From the NCBI GenBank assembly GCA_037952775.1, contig JBANAY010000003.1, forward strand, positions 27,528,001 to 27,592,000: 64,000 nucleotides of DNA, given 5' to 3'. Positions 1 through 10,505 of the stretch are shown in pieces. The notes under the pieces are model-generated. The model had not been told where the DNA came from and did no database searches. It saw only the letters and a program-made list of their open reading frames with translations. The first letter of the stretch is position 1, and the number at the start of each line of letters is the position of its first letter. This DNA is from Clonostachys chloroleuca. Its lineage: Eukaryota; Ascomycota; Sordariomycetes; Hypocreales; Bionectriaceae. The translations under genes and the position numbers were made by a program.

Positions 1-541
1 CTGGAGTAGCTGGACTGGGCGGTTTATAACGGTTATCAGAATTCTGCCTCTGCATTAGCCTCAATTTACTCAATATAGTAGATGTACTTATATCAACCAC
101 TCGAAGGATGCTTTCAACTTGGTTATTAATCTTATGGAGATTGTCGCTCATCGTAGACAAGATGTTTATCCCCTTAGTATATTCGGTATGCCAGAATCCC
201 AAGGAGGCCTTGATACCATCTCCTTTCGTGCCTTTGGAGTCAAGAACCAGCTTCGGAAGGGGCTGTTGGTCGGCCCTGGGATCACGATGCCTGTCGCTTT
301 TTTCTGGGCGGAGAGAAGGCAAGGGTTCAGGCATAATTGGCACGTGGAAATGAGCTTCTTGAGGTCAGGTAAAGGGCAAGAATAGATGTGAAAGTCAATT
401 TCTAAATATTCTCTATAGACCGGTCCCCCCTACTTATAACAAAAAACGAGCTGGGAAATCAATAACCGGGCTGTAGCCGATGGCCGAAAAAGGTTGGTGC
501 GCCCGTCTGTTAGCTTGCCCGTTGGTTGATTCGTCACAATC
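1..541. other. Intergenic flank, no gene recognised
   Basis: Short open stretches (108-385, plus strand) lack a convincing start context and resemble nothing I know. No repeat or RNA gene is evident. The right part probably holds the 3' untranslated region of the minus-strand gene that stops at 542. Confidence 0.4.
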
Positions 542-1400
542 TCAGTTGGTGGCGGTGGTAGTCATAGTGGTGTAGGGCACAGTGACTGTTTGCATAATCA
601 CCACTGTAGACATTAGTGTTGTAACTATCGCCCGTGCCACTGAATGATCTGTCCGTGATGCTGTACTTTGGAATATACTCTCAGGCGTAGAGGTTGAAAT
701 TTGCTCTTCTGGCTTAGAAGTGAATGTGTGGCTATCTGATGAACTGGTACTTGGAAGGCCCTTGAGTGTGCTTAAGCTCTGATCAGACTGAGTGACTAGG
801 GCTGATGACGTCTCAAGGATTAGATTGGTAGAGGCCTTGGTAGATGTAAAGGGTACGGTGGTTTCAGAAATCTTAGCACGTGTTGTTAGAGTAGTGTACG
901 AATCTTGAGATGTAGCTAGAGCAGGTGTCCTTGTGGGGGTAGCGAGGACGGTCGATGCACTACTCGGTGTGGTTATTAAAGAGGGTATGGTAGTTGTTCC
1001 AATTCTGGTCTCAGGTGACCATGTTATCGCAGGAGTCTGTGATGAGGACCAGCTGCCTGACTGGCACTCTAACAAACCTTTATATTCTATGCCAGTGTCT
1101 GGATCCAGAGAGCTCCCAGTGATAACCACAGAGTTACATGAAGGATCAAACCCCGAGCACTGCCTGCTGAATACTCAGCATAAATATCACACAGAGATAT
1201 GATTATATACCATGATAGCTCAGATGGGCCGTTAGGTACACCAACTGGAACTACGAAACTTGCCACTAGCTGACCCCCGCACGGAAGAGGGCTGAATGTG
1301 AACCTAACAGGCAGTAGGGATGGATCTTTAAAGCTGAGGGTTGCTTGACATCTTCGAGGAGGGGGATTGGCAATGCTATTGGTGCGGTCAGAAGCGCCTA
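542..1400 (-). CDS. Ser/Thr-rich secreted-type protein, 5' end unresolved
   Basis: Two exons can be read on the minus strand: 1400-1211 and 1163-542, joined across a 47-base intron (GTATAT donor, CTGAG-like branch site, CAG acceptor). The join restores the motif SWQCSGFDPSCNS, which looks like a conserved four-cysteine segment of a fungal secreted protein family. After it comes about 180 residues of Ser/Thr-rich, mucin-like sequence, likely an O-glycosylated stalk, ending in a hydrophobic, threonine-rich tail. The 5' end is open: an acceptor (CCCAG) sits just before 1400, and a hydrophobic Met-starting stretch from 1528 could be part of a signal-peptide exon, but I cannot link it in frame. 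Surface or wall location is inferred from composition; no enzyme domain is seen. Confidence 0.55.
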
Positions 1401-1861
1401 CTGGGGTGTTATGTGTGGACTAACGTTGTTGATATAACAGTTTTCCCTGCATGAAGAACAACCACGGGGTCTGACTGGCAGAGGGGACTGCTTTTTGTAA
1501 CCACCCAGCTGCACAAAAATGTGAGCATGAGGAGAATGTGATAATATATCTTTTTATTCAAGTTCAAAAAGAATCGATGAAATATTTCTGTTGAATGGAC
1601 TACTGAGATATACTCTTTGTTAAGGGAGCTCAAGCTGAGCAGAAGATGATTTAAGTAGTCCTATCCTGTGCTGTATTTTAGCTCTGGGTTTTATTTTGAT
1701 TAACGCCCTCTTTAAGCACAGGCGCTTGTGATGCGCTGTGTTGAAACACAGGGGGGTTATTTTTATCGCAAGCCGGTAGCTCAGGGGCTCTATAATAATG
1801 TATTTAAGGAGCTGCGCAGGCTGGTTTAGCTTCGTCTCAGTTATTCAATCACGGTATAATT

Positions 1862-2514
1862 ATGGACGCTTTTAATTTTGAAATTCTCCCCAGTCTCGAC
1901 GAGATACCTGAGCTTGACTTTGAGGCGCTTAATTTATCTAATTCCTCCTATGACTCTTCGTTAAGCACCAACAACTCCATGTTTCTGCCAGTGCCTCGAT
2001 GTATAGATGGCTTTCAAGAGGGTTGCTTATCAGCTTCTCTGCCCGCTATTCAGGTATTTCTACCTGCTACACCCAGTTGTGTGGGAGGTGCGTGCTGTGC
2101 CTACCCACCCCCACCACAGCCCGACCCAGCATTCTTCTCCGGGGAGCAGCTAGACCATGTAATGGTGCTACTCGGCGATACGCTGAACTAAGAACAAGTC
2201 ACTAATTATGATATAAAAAGGTAATAAATCCTTTTTCTTGACCTTTAGAGCATTGTGCTTAGCCATTGTCTAGGTTAATTGAGCGGCTCTCTACTCGACT
2301 AGATGAAGTGGAGGGTAGCCTTCTTGCCAGCAATGGCTGCCTTGAGCAGATACTCCGTAGGGTGGATGAGTTTATTCAAAAAATGGCGGGGATTATGGAC
2401 GAGCTTTGCCAGTCGATTTCCAACTTCAAGGTGGGGTGGGAGAATTTTACTCAGGGCTTACTGGATTATTTCCTTGGCTTGGGCATAGGTAATATTGATG
2501 TTGGTTGCATATGA
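1862..2514 (+). CDS. Orphan protein, probably two exons (acidic N-terminus, coiled-coil C-terminus)
   Basis: An ATG at 1862 opens 109 codons: an acidic, Asp/Glu/Leu-rich start, then Pro- and Cys-containing sequence. A second open frame at 2266-2514 has no ATG of its own and encodes heptad-like sequence (RLIERLSTRLDEVEG...), predicted as a coiled coil. The two frames lie 75 bases apart with AG acceptors in between (2247, 2264, 2272), so they are probably exons of one gene, but I could not fix the exact junction. The acidic start plus coiled coil resembles small nuclear or regulatory proteins, but I recognise no family. It may also be a decayed gene. Confidence 0.35.
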
Positions 2515-3112
2515 TCTTCAGTTAGCGTATGTATGAATTAGCGGTATACGTAATACTATAGAATGATTTATAATCCTTGTTGCCTGTAAACTTGTTGGTT
2601 GATCCTTGTTACCTGTAAACTTTTTTGGTTGACTGATGTGTGTGACTTCTCTGTATGACCGACCAACAAGAAATCTTGATAAGAATGATAATAGATGAAA
2701 TATAAGTAAACTAGGTATAATAATGTAGTAAATTTGATTGAAATGTACCCAGTAATATATCTCTGTCAGGAACCAAAGTATGGCCATGTTGCTGTAAAAG
2801 GAGGAACAGACGGCGTTATGCTGGCCGCTGTAGTCTCAAGTGGATCCACCCCTCCTCCGGTGCTCCCTTCATTTCCTCACCCGACTATGACTCCGCCCCG
2901 ACCCCGAACCCCACCCCACCCCTAATATGATGCCTGAGATAAATCCTGGCAGTTGCTTGTTGGTTCTAAATAAACCAGGGCTCTAATATGACCATTAAGG
3001 GTATGGTTCTAAATAGCATCTCGTAAAGATGACGTTCTAAATAGATCCCATTAAGAAGGTATTTAAATGCCTTATACTACTATCAGGGTCAAGCCGGCCA
3101 TTATATTACAAA
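2515..3112. other. Intergenic, contains a ~30-bp tandem duplication
   Basis: AT-rich sequence with no gene recognised. At about 2572-2631 the segment ATCCTTGTTRCCTGTAAACT is present twice in tandem, each copy followed by a TTGGTTG tail. A proline/cytosine-rich patch at 2845-2920 is low-complexity sequence rather than a gene. Confidence 0.5.
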
Positions 3113-3694
3113 ATGGCTCTGATTACCTGCAAAGTAACTGATATCACCAACGTTGGCCTGAGGGGCCTGTATGTTGTCCTTGACTGCTTTGACCAATGCT
3201 AAAATCTGCTAGCCAAGTTCGAGTTGTTCACGGATTACAATGGCCTGATTAATTCATGGCTTCCAGCCCTATAAGCCGGGGAAAGCTCTGTGATCAACCC
3301 TTAAGATATAGATGTGTATTTATACCCGCGCGTGTCTCTAACGTTCTTCCCCGGGCTATACTATACCGCTAACGGGGTATGGGTCTCTATCTGTACCGAT
3401 TTGTACCTGCTCGGTATCGATCAGTATTATATTATACTTCGTATTAATAATGCTGCAAGCTATTATCTGGAGCACTATAAAATCAGTAGTAATCCTCCAG
3501 CGAGTAGTAATGTGGATGCTGATTTGTTTGCTGATATCAATAGCCCTGTGACTTCTAGTCCCGTCAGGAGGTACAGCAGGCCTATGTATCTACTTATACC
3601 AGAAATAGCTTATGGCAAGCAGCCGCGGCGCAGTCGGAAAAGAAAGTTGAGATTTTGTGATGAAATAGAGAGATTAATGAAGCGAGCGAGGTGA
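3113..3694 (+). pseudogene. Transthyretin/5-hydroxyisourate hydrolase-like protein, three in-frame stops
   Basis: A single frame runs from ATG 3113 to the terminal TGA at 3692-3694, interrupted only by TAA codons at 3200, 3272 and 3302. The translation starts MALITCKVTDITNVGLRG. It resembles the N-terminal strand of the transthyretin/HIU-hydrolase fold (ITC-V-D-T...G...G), and later has YPRVSLTFFPG, like the FYPEV segment of that fold. The C-terminal tail RRSRKRKLRFCDEIERL is a likely nuclear localisation signal, unusual for HIU hydrolases. All three stops could arise from CAA by one C>T change in a CpA context, as RIP produces, but the ancestral codons are inferred. Introns cannot remove all three stops without losing conserved strands, so I call it a pseudogene. 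Confidence 0.55.
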
Positions 3695-4328
3695 TAAAGC
3701 AGGGATTATATAGAAGCAAGATGACTAGTGAAAGCTCAAAAATAATTTGATTTTAAGTATCCTGGTAGTGATTGGCTAATAGCTTATATATTGTTGGCAG
3801 CGCTCAGCTCCATTAGGGCTGAAGCGATGTAACCCAAATGGAGTGATTTATGAACCCCGATGACCCGTGCTCTAATACCGCGCTGCGCCCTCGTTTAGAT
3901 TTGCGTACTGTGCCCTTGCCCGGATGATGGAATGGCCAAACACTAGTGATGTGCCTCAGTCTGACCTCACTAATTCCGATGCACCTTGGGGGCCTTGTGT
4001 ACCAGAGATAATATCGACATGCACGAATTTTGAAATGGAAGCTAATGCTGTAAATCAATGTATGTTAAATCCCAGACTGCGATCTCAAGCTTACAAGAGG
4101 CCCTATTAATCTGCTTTGTCATGTACTGAAAGTATCTATACAAAACCTGGCCGGGGTGAGTTGTTGGTCGTAGATATATTTGATGGTTAACAAGTTTTTG
4201 TTGGCTTATGTTTATAAAAATGCCCTCCCCATCCCCTCTTCCGACTCTTATTTCTAAGTTTCTTATTAATACTGAACTTACTGGACCTGCAGGCTTGCTC
4301 TTCTAACCCACCTACTGTATGTGTAAGT
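3695..4328. other. Intergenic, nothing recognised
   Basis: AT-rich. Short open frames on both strands around 3813-4109 show no family resemblance. A TATAAA-like stretch at 4213 may belong to the promoter of the gene starting at 4329. Confidence 0.4.
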
Positions 4329-4991
4329 ATGTGTTACTACCGCCAGATCCGCTGGGCATGTGGCTACTGGCGATGGGGCTGTTTCCATGAGCAGTGCGAA
4401 AGGGAATACCGCATAGGCGAGACTTGTGGCCTCATGCTGGTTTATGAAACCGAGCAACACCCTCAATTCTGCGCCGTGTGTTGCCAGCTACAGAAGAAGC
4501 AACGCCGTTACGACAAGATGTGGCGGGATGTTTGCCGCTGGCAGCGTGAGGGCGGGAAGCCTGCAACTGTTGAGCGGACCTACGGAGAGATGTGTATAAT
4601 ACTCACGAAGATTTATAAGCTCAAACAGGATCATGACGCCCGTTGTCAGCCATTGAATCTTGGAGTATGCACCTTCCTCCTCCTTCTGTTTCTATTTTTG
4701 CTCTGTATTTTTATTCGGTAGCTAATTTTATATCTACTATTAGCGCAACCCTTCAGTAGTGGTTCCGCAGATAAGATAGTTGTATACTTGCAGGATATAT
4801 CGAGGAAGAAGAAAAGAAACCAACGTGCCCATAGAAGCAGATACCTCAATGCCAGTTTCAATCAGCCTTCCTACACTAGTCCTTATCTTCTCCCTCATCC
4901 TCATCCTCGTCATCGCCACGCCGTCGCCTTTAAGCGACGTCGCACCAGTTTTCGGCTTCGATCTAGGCACTTGGGCCTTGGCCGCCAGTAA
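4329..4991 (+). CDS. Cysteine-rich orphan protein with basic C-terminus, two exons
   Basis: ATG at 4329 begins a Cys/Trp/Tyr-rich protein (ACGYWRWGCFHEQCEREYRI, then GETCGLMLVYET and CAVCCQLQKKQRRYDKMWRD). This pattern recurs, as I remember it, in an uncharacterised fungal family whose Cys/His residues may bind zinc. Read without splicing, the frame ends in an improbable Leu/Phe-rich tail. Splicing a GTATGC donor at 4665 to a TTGCAG acceptor ending at 4793 (129 bases) removes that tail. It adds a basic, Arg/His-rich C-terminus (DISRKKKRNQRAHRSRY, KRRRTSFRLRSRH) ending at 4991. I prefer the spliced model. The function is unknown; a nuclear or nucleic-acid-binding role is only suggested by the basic tail. 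Confidence 0.5.
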
Positions 4992-5354
4992 TCATACTTC
5001 CAGTAGTGACAGTGAAAGCGAAGGGCACCCGTGGCCATCAACCACAATCAACAACAGATAACGTGAAGACTTCACTCAGCAATCAAGTAAATAGCATAGA
5101 AGTGGGCAAAATAGATACCAAATAGGTTAGGAGCTTAAGGGTCTACAAATCGAGTTTCATTCCAACATGTCTTGCAGGCAATCTAAATTACGGCCTTCTT
5201 ATATCAACCTTGGATCACGGTGTTCCGGTGTGTCTTCTTTCCGTTGAAACCTTCCAAGAATTCTCAATATTTCAAATTCTTGCAAATAGTGTGCGATTCA
5301 TTTGCTTATTTTGATTGGCATAGGACTCTAACTCGGCAATCGTCACGGTGAGAT
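4992..5354. other. Intergenic, nothing recognised
   Basis: No gene, repeat or RNA recognised. An out-of-frame ATG at 5353 lies just before the pseudogene that follows. Confidence 0.4.
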
Positions 5355-5873
5355 GTGCCGTCGCTCTCGCCTTACAAGTTCTCTGACGGTGCATTTGAGG
5401 CCTTTCAGGAGAGAAACGACCAGGATAAGGATGACGACCTGTTAAACACCATCTCCACCGTTCTTGGTCGGAGCCAAGCCAATCGTTACTGCGCCAGAAA
5501 CACGGTGTTTGCGAACCTCGATCCGCTCACAGACGACACTGTCGCGGCGCTAAGCCGGACATCTACTATGGCGCCTATCCGGGACAGCTAGCTTGGCCTA
5601 TCCGCAATGAGCTCGCTGGCTATATCGTCCGTCGACCATCCTGGACAAGCCGATGGCGCCGAATTTCTTTATGGAGGTCCTGGGCCAGACGGAAGTCTGA
5701 TTGTGGCTCTCTCAAACTCGTTACGACGGTGTCATTGGATCCCGGGCCAAAATAGCCTGCAAAACTACAACGGCTGGTGTCCGTCTTACGACGTAAAACT
5801 TACACGTTCTGCTCGATCTATTACGGCGGATAGAGAGCTTTATACCCACCACGTGACGGAGCCGACGGCTTAA
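5355..5873 (+). pseudogene. Frameshifted copy of an uncharacterised fungal orphan family
   Basis: Conserved-looking blocks appear in order but in different frames: SPYKFSDGAFEAFQERN and FANLDPLTDDTVA in one frame. Next comes KPDIYYGAYPGQLAWPIRNE with NELAGYIV in another, then a block like APNFFMEV followed by GPDGSLIVAL. The end is ELYTHHVTEPTA at 5838-5873. From memory, this is the block order of a widespread Pezizomycotina hypothetical protein of 170-200 residues (LEPLTD, YYGA-PEQLD, GPDGS-AVA, YTHH-T). Frame changes near 5545 and 5640-5690 and a missing start codon show that it is broken. No function is known to me. Confidence 0.5.
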
Positions 5874-6173
5874 GAACATGAGTACCACATGACTTAAGGG
5901 CATTTGGCATGACGGAAACTCGTGCAACATTTATCCTGCTGGGGTAACTGCATTCAGAAACACCAGAGATTTAGCGAAACGGCATCGTGACAACTTCATC
6001 CAGGTAAACTAGCTCGGTTCTGTGTGATCGTCCACGTCTGTCACGGGGTCTGCTAATATCCCAAGATTATTTCAGGAGTATATAGACGCCACGGGAAGGT
6101 ATGCTTTCAAGACGATGACCAATAATGGAGAACTGGGACTGTAAATACCAGTCTATCTGTCTTAAAAAAAATC
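5874..6173. other. Intergenic, nothing recognised
   Basis: No gene or repeat seen; it separates the previous pseudogene from the 3' end of the CHAT-TPR pseudogene. Confidence 0.35.
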
Positions 6174-9100
6174 CTAGATGCCGAAGTGAACAAATGGGAC
6201 CCAATATATCGGTGTATTGTTATATGATTCAATATCCCTGGCATCCCTCTCCTTTCTCTGACTTTGCGATGGCTTAAGTATTTGATCGACTTTTGCGTTC
6301 TGAACCCCGTTCTCATGTTTCAATGCACGCCTGGCGGCATTCTCCGAGATCCATACGCCACGAAGTCTCCTCAGGGCATAATGAAGGCCCCCGCTCACAG
6401 ATTCATCGCTCATTTTTCGATTCTTCATCCACTCGTACGTCATGGTTGCCACATCTACACAAGACCGATCGTTTACCTCCCACAGAGTGCCGATAGCGTG
6501 CCGAAAACCGGCAAGCTGGTATGCCCCAATCAGATGAAGCCCCTCATCAATGAGCCCATCGTGTGTGATCTGGCCCGTCCTGCAGGCAGAGAGGTAAGCG
6601 AGAAACGGTGGGTGAGCGTGAAGGTTCGACTCGAAAAGATTCGCTACTGTTAGCGGCCCGTCAGCTAGATGCAGAGAGCTTCTCGATGGATCCACCGGGT
6701 CAGTTGATCCATGCCCAGCAAAATGAAATATTTTGCAGTCGTCTAAAGCGGACAGAACGTCTCTACAGTAGGGTCGAGGCCTACTTGCTCGTAATTGCAT
6801 GGAGCTACAGAGGCCTTCCAGCTTGTCGATCTCCTCTGGGGTATATTGAAGTTCTTGTATGCCAACAAGAACAATACTGTCTAGTTCTTGTGCTATCCGT
6901 GCCATGGGGCGGTTCTGAAGGCTGTGGACAAGTGCCCTGGCAGAGGAGCTGTACGATGAGATGACCCGGTCTATAACTGTATCGGTTGAATGGGAGAAAT
7001 GATATCCCGCTGTGTGGATGGGAAACTTGGCAAGGGGCCCAGTAAGGATCCACTACATGCGACTCCAGCATCCATCAGGTGGTCTTTGTTTGAATCCCAG
7101 TACATCAAGCACAGGTCTAGCAACAGTTTCCCATAGCCATTCTAGCATTTCCTTGTCCATTGCGTGTTTCTTTGCGCGAATCCGAACATCGCTGCTTGTT
7201 AAAAGAGGGAGCTGCAAAGTCCTGACTTCGCTTGTCCTGATAAGCAAAGCATTACAGCGGAAGTCGCTGATATTAATGATGGCGATCGGACCGTGGGCTG
7301 CAGCGTTCTTCAATTCGTCCTCCGATGGGGCTGAGAGAAATCTATCAAATCCGGGCAATTCTCGGATATCTTGAATCGCTTGCTCTAATCTCTGGCTCGT
7401 ATTGTATCGCTGATTATCGCGACGTCCTGTTAATGCCGTCGGGGTATCGAGTTGATCTCGAAGCTCAGTCAACAACTTCGCTAGTCGGGGATGTCTTTGT
7501 TTAAGAAGGGATATATCAGTACGCATTTTATTCAAAGAACCTATTATTATCCTACGCCCAAGTTCGAGAAGTTTAATTATATTATAGGCTGTTTTCCCCT
7601 TGATCAATGCGATTGCTGCCGCATCAGATGCCAAGCCAACCACTTGAGTGAGCAAATGTTGCTTATCTGAATTTTCAAGATAGCGAGGTGTGAGTAGAGG
7701 AACTAGGGCTATGACTGTAGATGCGACTCGACACGCTGATGACCAGTCCTCGGCTTCGGTGTACAATATGAGCAAGTGCCTCCCGGATGTTAATCGATTA
7801 GCGGGAGGGGACCAAGAGTGGGCAAGACCCTCTTGGAATCGCTGAATGGCTATCTCGAGATCCGCTATTGCTCCTATTCGCTTGTACCTAGTTCTATATC
7901 CAGCCCTGAGACTTCGGAGTCGATCTGCTCGGGATGGATGATCATCTGGAGTCAGATCAAGAGCATCTTGAAATTGTTGAATGGCCATCTCGAGATCCGC
8001 TATTGCCCCTGTTCTTCGATACCTCTCATTATATCCAATCCCGAGACTTTGAAGTCGATCTGGACGGGATGGATGATCATCTGGAGTTAGATTAAGAGCA
8101 TCTTGAATATGTTGAATAGCTATCTCGAGATCCGTTATTACTCCTGTCCTTTGGTACCTGTCAATATACCCAGCCCCAAGACTTCGAAGTCGAGATGGAC
8201 GGGATGGATGATTATCTGGGGTCAGATTAAGAGCATCTTGAAATTGTTGAATAGCCATCTTGAGATCCGCTATTGCCCTTGTTCTTCGGTATCTATCTCC
8301 GTATCCAATCCCGAGACTTTGAAGTCGATCTGGATGGGATGGATGATTATCTGGAGTTAGATCAAGAGCATCTTGAAATTGTTGAATAGCCATCTCGAGA
8401 TCCGCCATTGCTCCTGTTTTTTGATACCTGCTACTATATCCAGCCCCAAGACTTCGAAGTCGATCTGGACGGGATGGATGACTATCTGGAGTTAGATTAA
8501 GAGTATCTTGAATATATTGAATAGCCATCTCGAGATCCGATATTACTCCTGTCCTTTGGTACCTGTCACTATACCCAGCCCCAAGACTTTGAAGTCGATC
8601 TGGACGGGATGGATGATTATCTGGGGTCAGATTAAGAGCATCTTGAAATTGTTAAATAGCTATCTCGAGATCCGCTATTGCTCCTGTTCTTTGATACCTG
8701 CTACTATATCCAGCCCCGAGATTTTGAAGTCGAGATGGATAGGATAGATGACTATCTGGAGTTAGATCAAGAGCATCTTGAAATTGTTGAATAGCTATCT
8801 CGAGATCCGATATTGCTCCTGTTCTTTGATACCTGCTACTATATCCAGCCCCGAGACTTTGAAGTTGAGATGGACGGGATGGATGATCATCTGGAGTCAG
8901 ACCAAGAGCATTTTGAATATGTTGAATAGCTATCTCGAGATCCGATATTGCTCCTGTTCTTTGGTATCTATCTCCGTATCCAGCCCCAAGACTTTGAAGT
9001 CGAGATGGACGGGATGGATGATTATCTGGAGTCAGATTAAGAGCATCTTGAAATTGTTGAATAGCCATCTCGAGATCCGCTATTGCTCCTGTTCTTCGGT

Positions 9101-9203
9101 ATCTATCTCCGTATCCAGCCCCAAGACTTTGAAGTCGAGATGGACGGGATGGATGATCATCTGGAGTTAAATCAAGAGCATCTTGAAATTGTTGAATGGC
9201 CAT
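6174..9203 (-). pseudogene. CHAT-domain protease with TPR array, two in-frame nonsense codons
   Basis: One minus-strand frame of about 1010 codons spans 9203-6174 and is interrupted only by TAA at 8652-8654 and TAG at 7053-7055. The N-terminal part is about ten 42-residue tetratricopeptide repeats (AIQQFQDALDLTPDDHPSR, LQSLGAGYGDRY). A linker follows (LELGRRIIIGSLNKMRTDIS), then a CHAT caspase-like domain with the candidate catalytic His in HFAGHG and Cys in YLSACRTG. It ends with WEVNDRSCVDVA and YWVPFVHFG. The reading frame is otherwise preserved, so decay is recent or the stops are read through. The first TAA replaces a CAA present at that position in the sister repeats. N-terminal to 9203 further TPR sequence (to about 9330) is frameshifted. 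Fungal CHAT-TPR proteins are large cytosolic, NLR-like or separase-related; some are linked to cell-death proteases. Confidence 0.8.
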
Positions 9204-9330
9204 CTCGAGATATATTATTGCTCCTGTTCTTCGGTACCTATCTCCACATCCAGGCCCGAGACCCTGAAATCGATCTGGCTGTGATGATATTCTGGAGTCA
9301 GATACAGAACATCTTCAAATCGTTGCGGGG
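7835..9330 (-). repeat. 126-bp tandem repeats encoding 42-residue TPR units
   Basis: About ten to eleven copies with period 126 bases sit inside the CHAT-TPR pseudogene. Copies are nearly identical at the DNA level (for example the CTCGAGAT and GATGATYATCTGG blocks recur in register). Such high identity points to recent expansion or concerted evolution. The last copies toward 9330 are degenerate. Confidence 0.85.
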
Positions 9331-10505
9331 ATAATGAATGTTTAGGGCCCATCCATCATTACATAATGCCATATGCTGACTAGAGCACACCAATTAAAAA
9401 GGCATGCTTAGGGGATGCATCTTGCTAGATCTTAGTCATTCAAAAGCCTAGCTCCCGAAGATTTGCCGCATGGTACTTCCCTTCAAGCCTTGCTGCAGCT
9501 TCAGTGTTCACACCATTATCCCACTTTAAAGTGGTGTAGGCTGTATTTTCCCTCCTTCTTTCTCAAACAGATCTTATATAACTAATCTATCTCGTAACCA
9601 AGCAGTTAGCATATTAAATAAGTAGATGAAGAGAAGTAGGTCTTACTGATTGGACAGCTTGAATCGCTTTCTCTTACCTGCTTTAAGGTATACCTGAAAA
9701 GACTCATCTGGAATAAAACCCACAAATTATTTTGCTCTGTTGCCGGAAATTATTTTCCTTCCTCTGATGGGTTTTCAGTTTATTGATACAGCCATTTGCT
9801 CCCCATCGGTGCCAGCGCACATCTCCGCGACAATATGTGCTGCTTTAGAAGCGTTTACTGAGTACTTATATTTCAAATTGGCTGACTTATGCCTATTGTT
9901 CTTGGATATATTTGGTTTGACGTCTTCATCATCGTCTCGTAGAGTAACTGTTCTGTGTGATTTCTTGGGTTGTTATCATGCAAGGGGTAACTCTTAAAGA
10001 ATTTTTCATCCATAGTGATGATTTTAATAATCTCTAAAGAATAATGGGATACCCGAACCCTAAATCAAGAATATTCGTTGCCCTTTATAAAAATGCCACC
10101 TGTTATTCGTAGGCCGCTTTTGCCAACTATTTAAGTTCAAGCGACTGTGGCTTGATCGTCCAAAAATGGACTAAAGGAGTGGCATGCACTGAGGCGCATG
10201 CGTGGAGGCAAACCTCCTCAAAGGAGCTATCCCTCGCTACCGAACTCATTGAAGTTTTTGCCTATTGCGCGATTGACCGCTGCAGTCGGTGGGGGTGCCA
10301 GCCTTATCCAACACTGCGGCGGCATTTTCCGGCAGTAGAAGATGTGACTCAGTGCTTTGCATCGTCTACATGAACAGAGGAGCTGCACGTCTAGACCGTT
10401 CGTGGTATTCTGCAAGGTCGCCGCATAGCGAGGAGATTGGTGCAGAGTGCCTCGCGTCAGAGAACCTCATGGAAGGTTATATTATATAGAACCTATCATG
10501 TTCTT
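9331..10505. other. Intergenic, nothing recognised
   Basis: About 1.2 kb without a convincing gene. Open stretches at 9740-9997 and 10152-10373 lack ATG context or family resemblance. Confidence 0.4.

Noticed and set aside
7818..9334. Plus-strand open frames over the TPR repeats
   Set aside because: Antisense by-products of the 126-bp repeats; the minus strand gives clear TPR and CHAT motifs.
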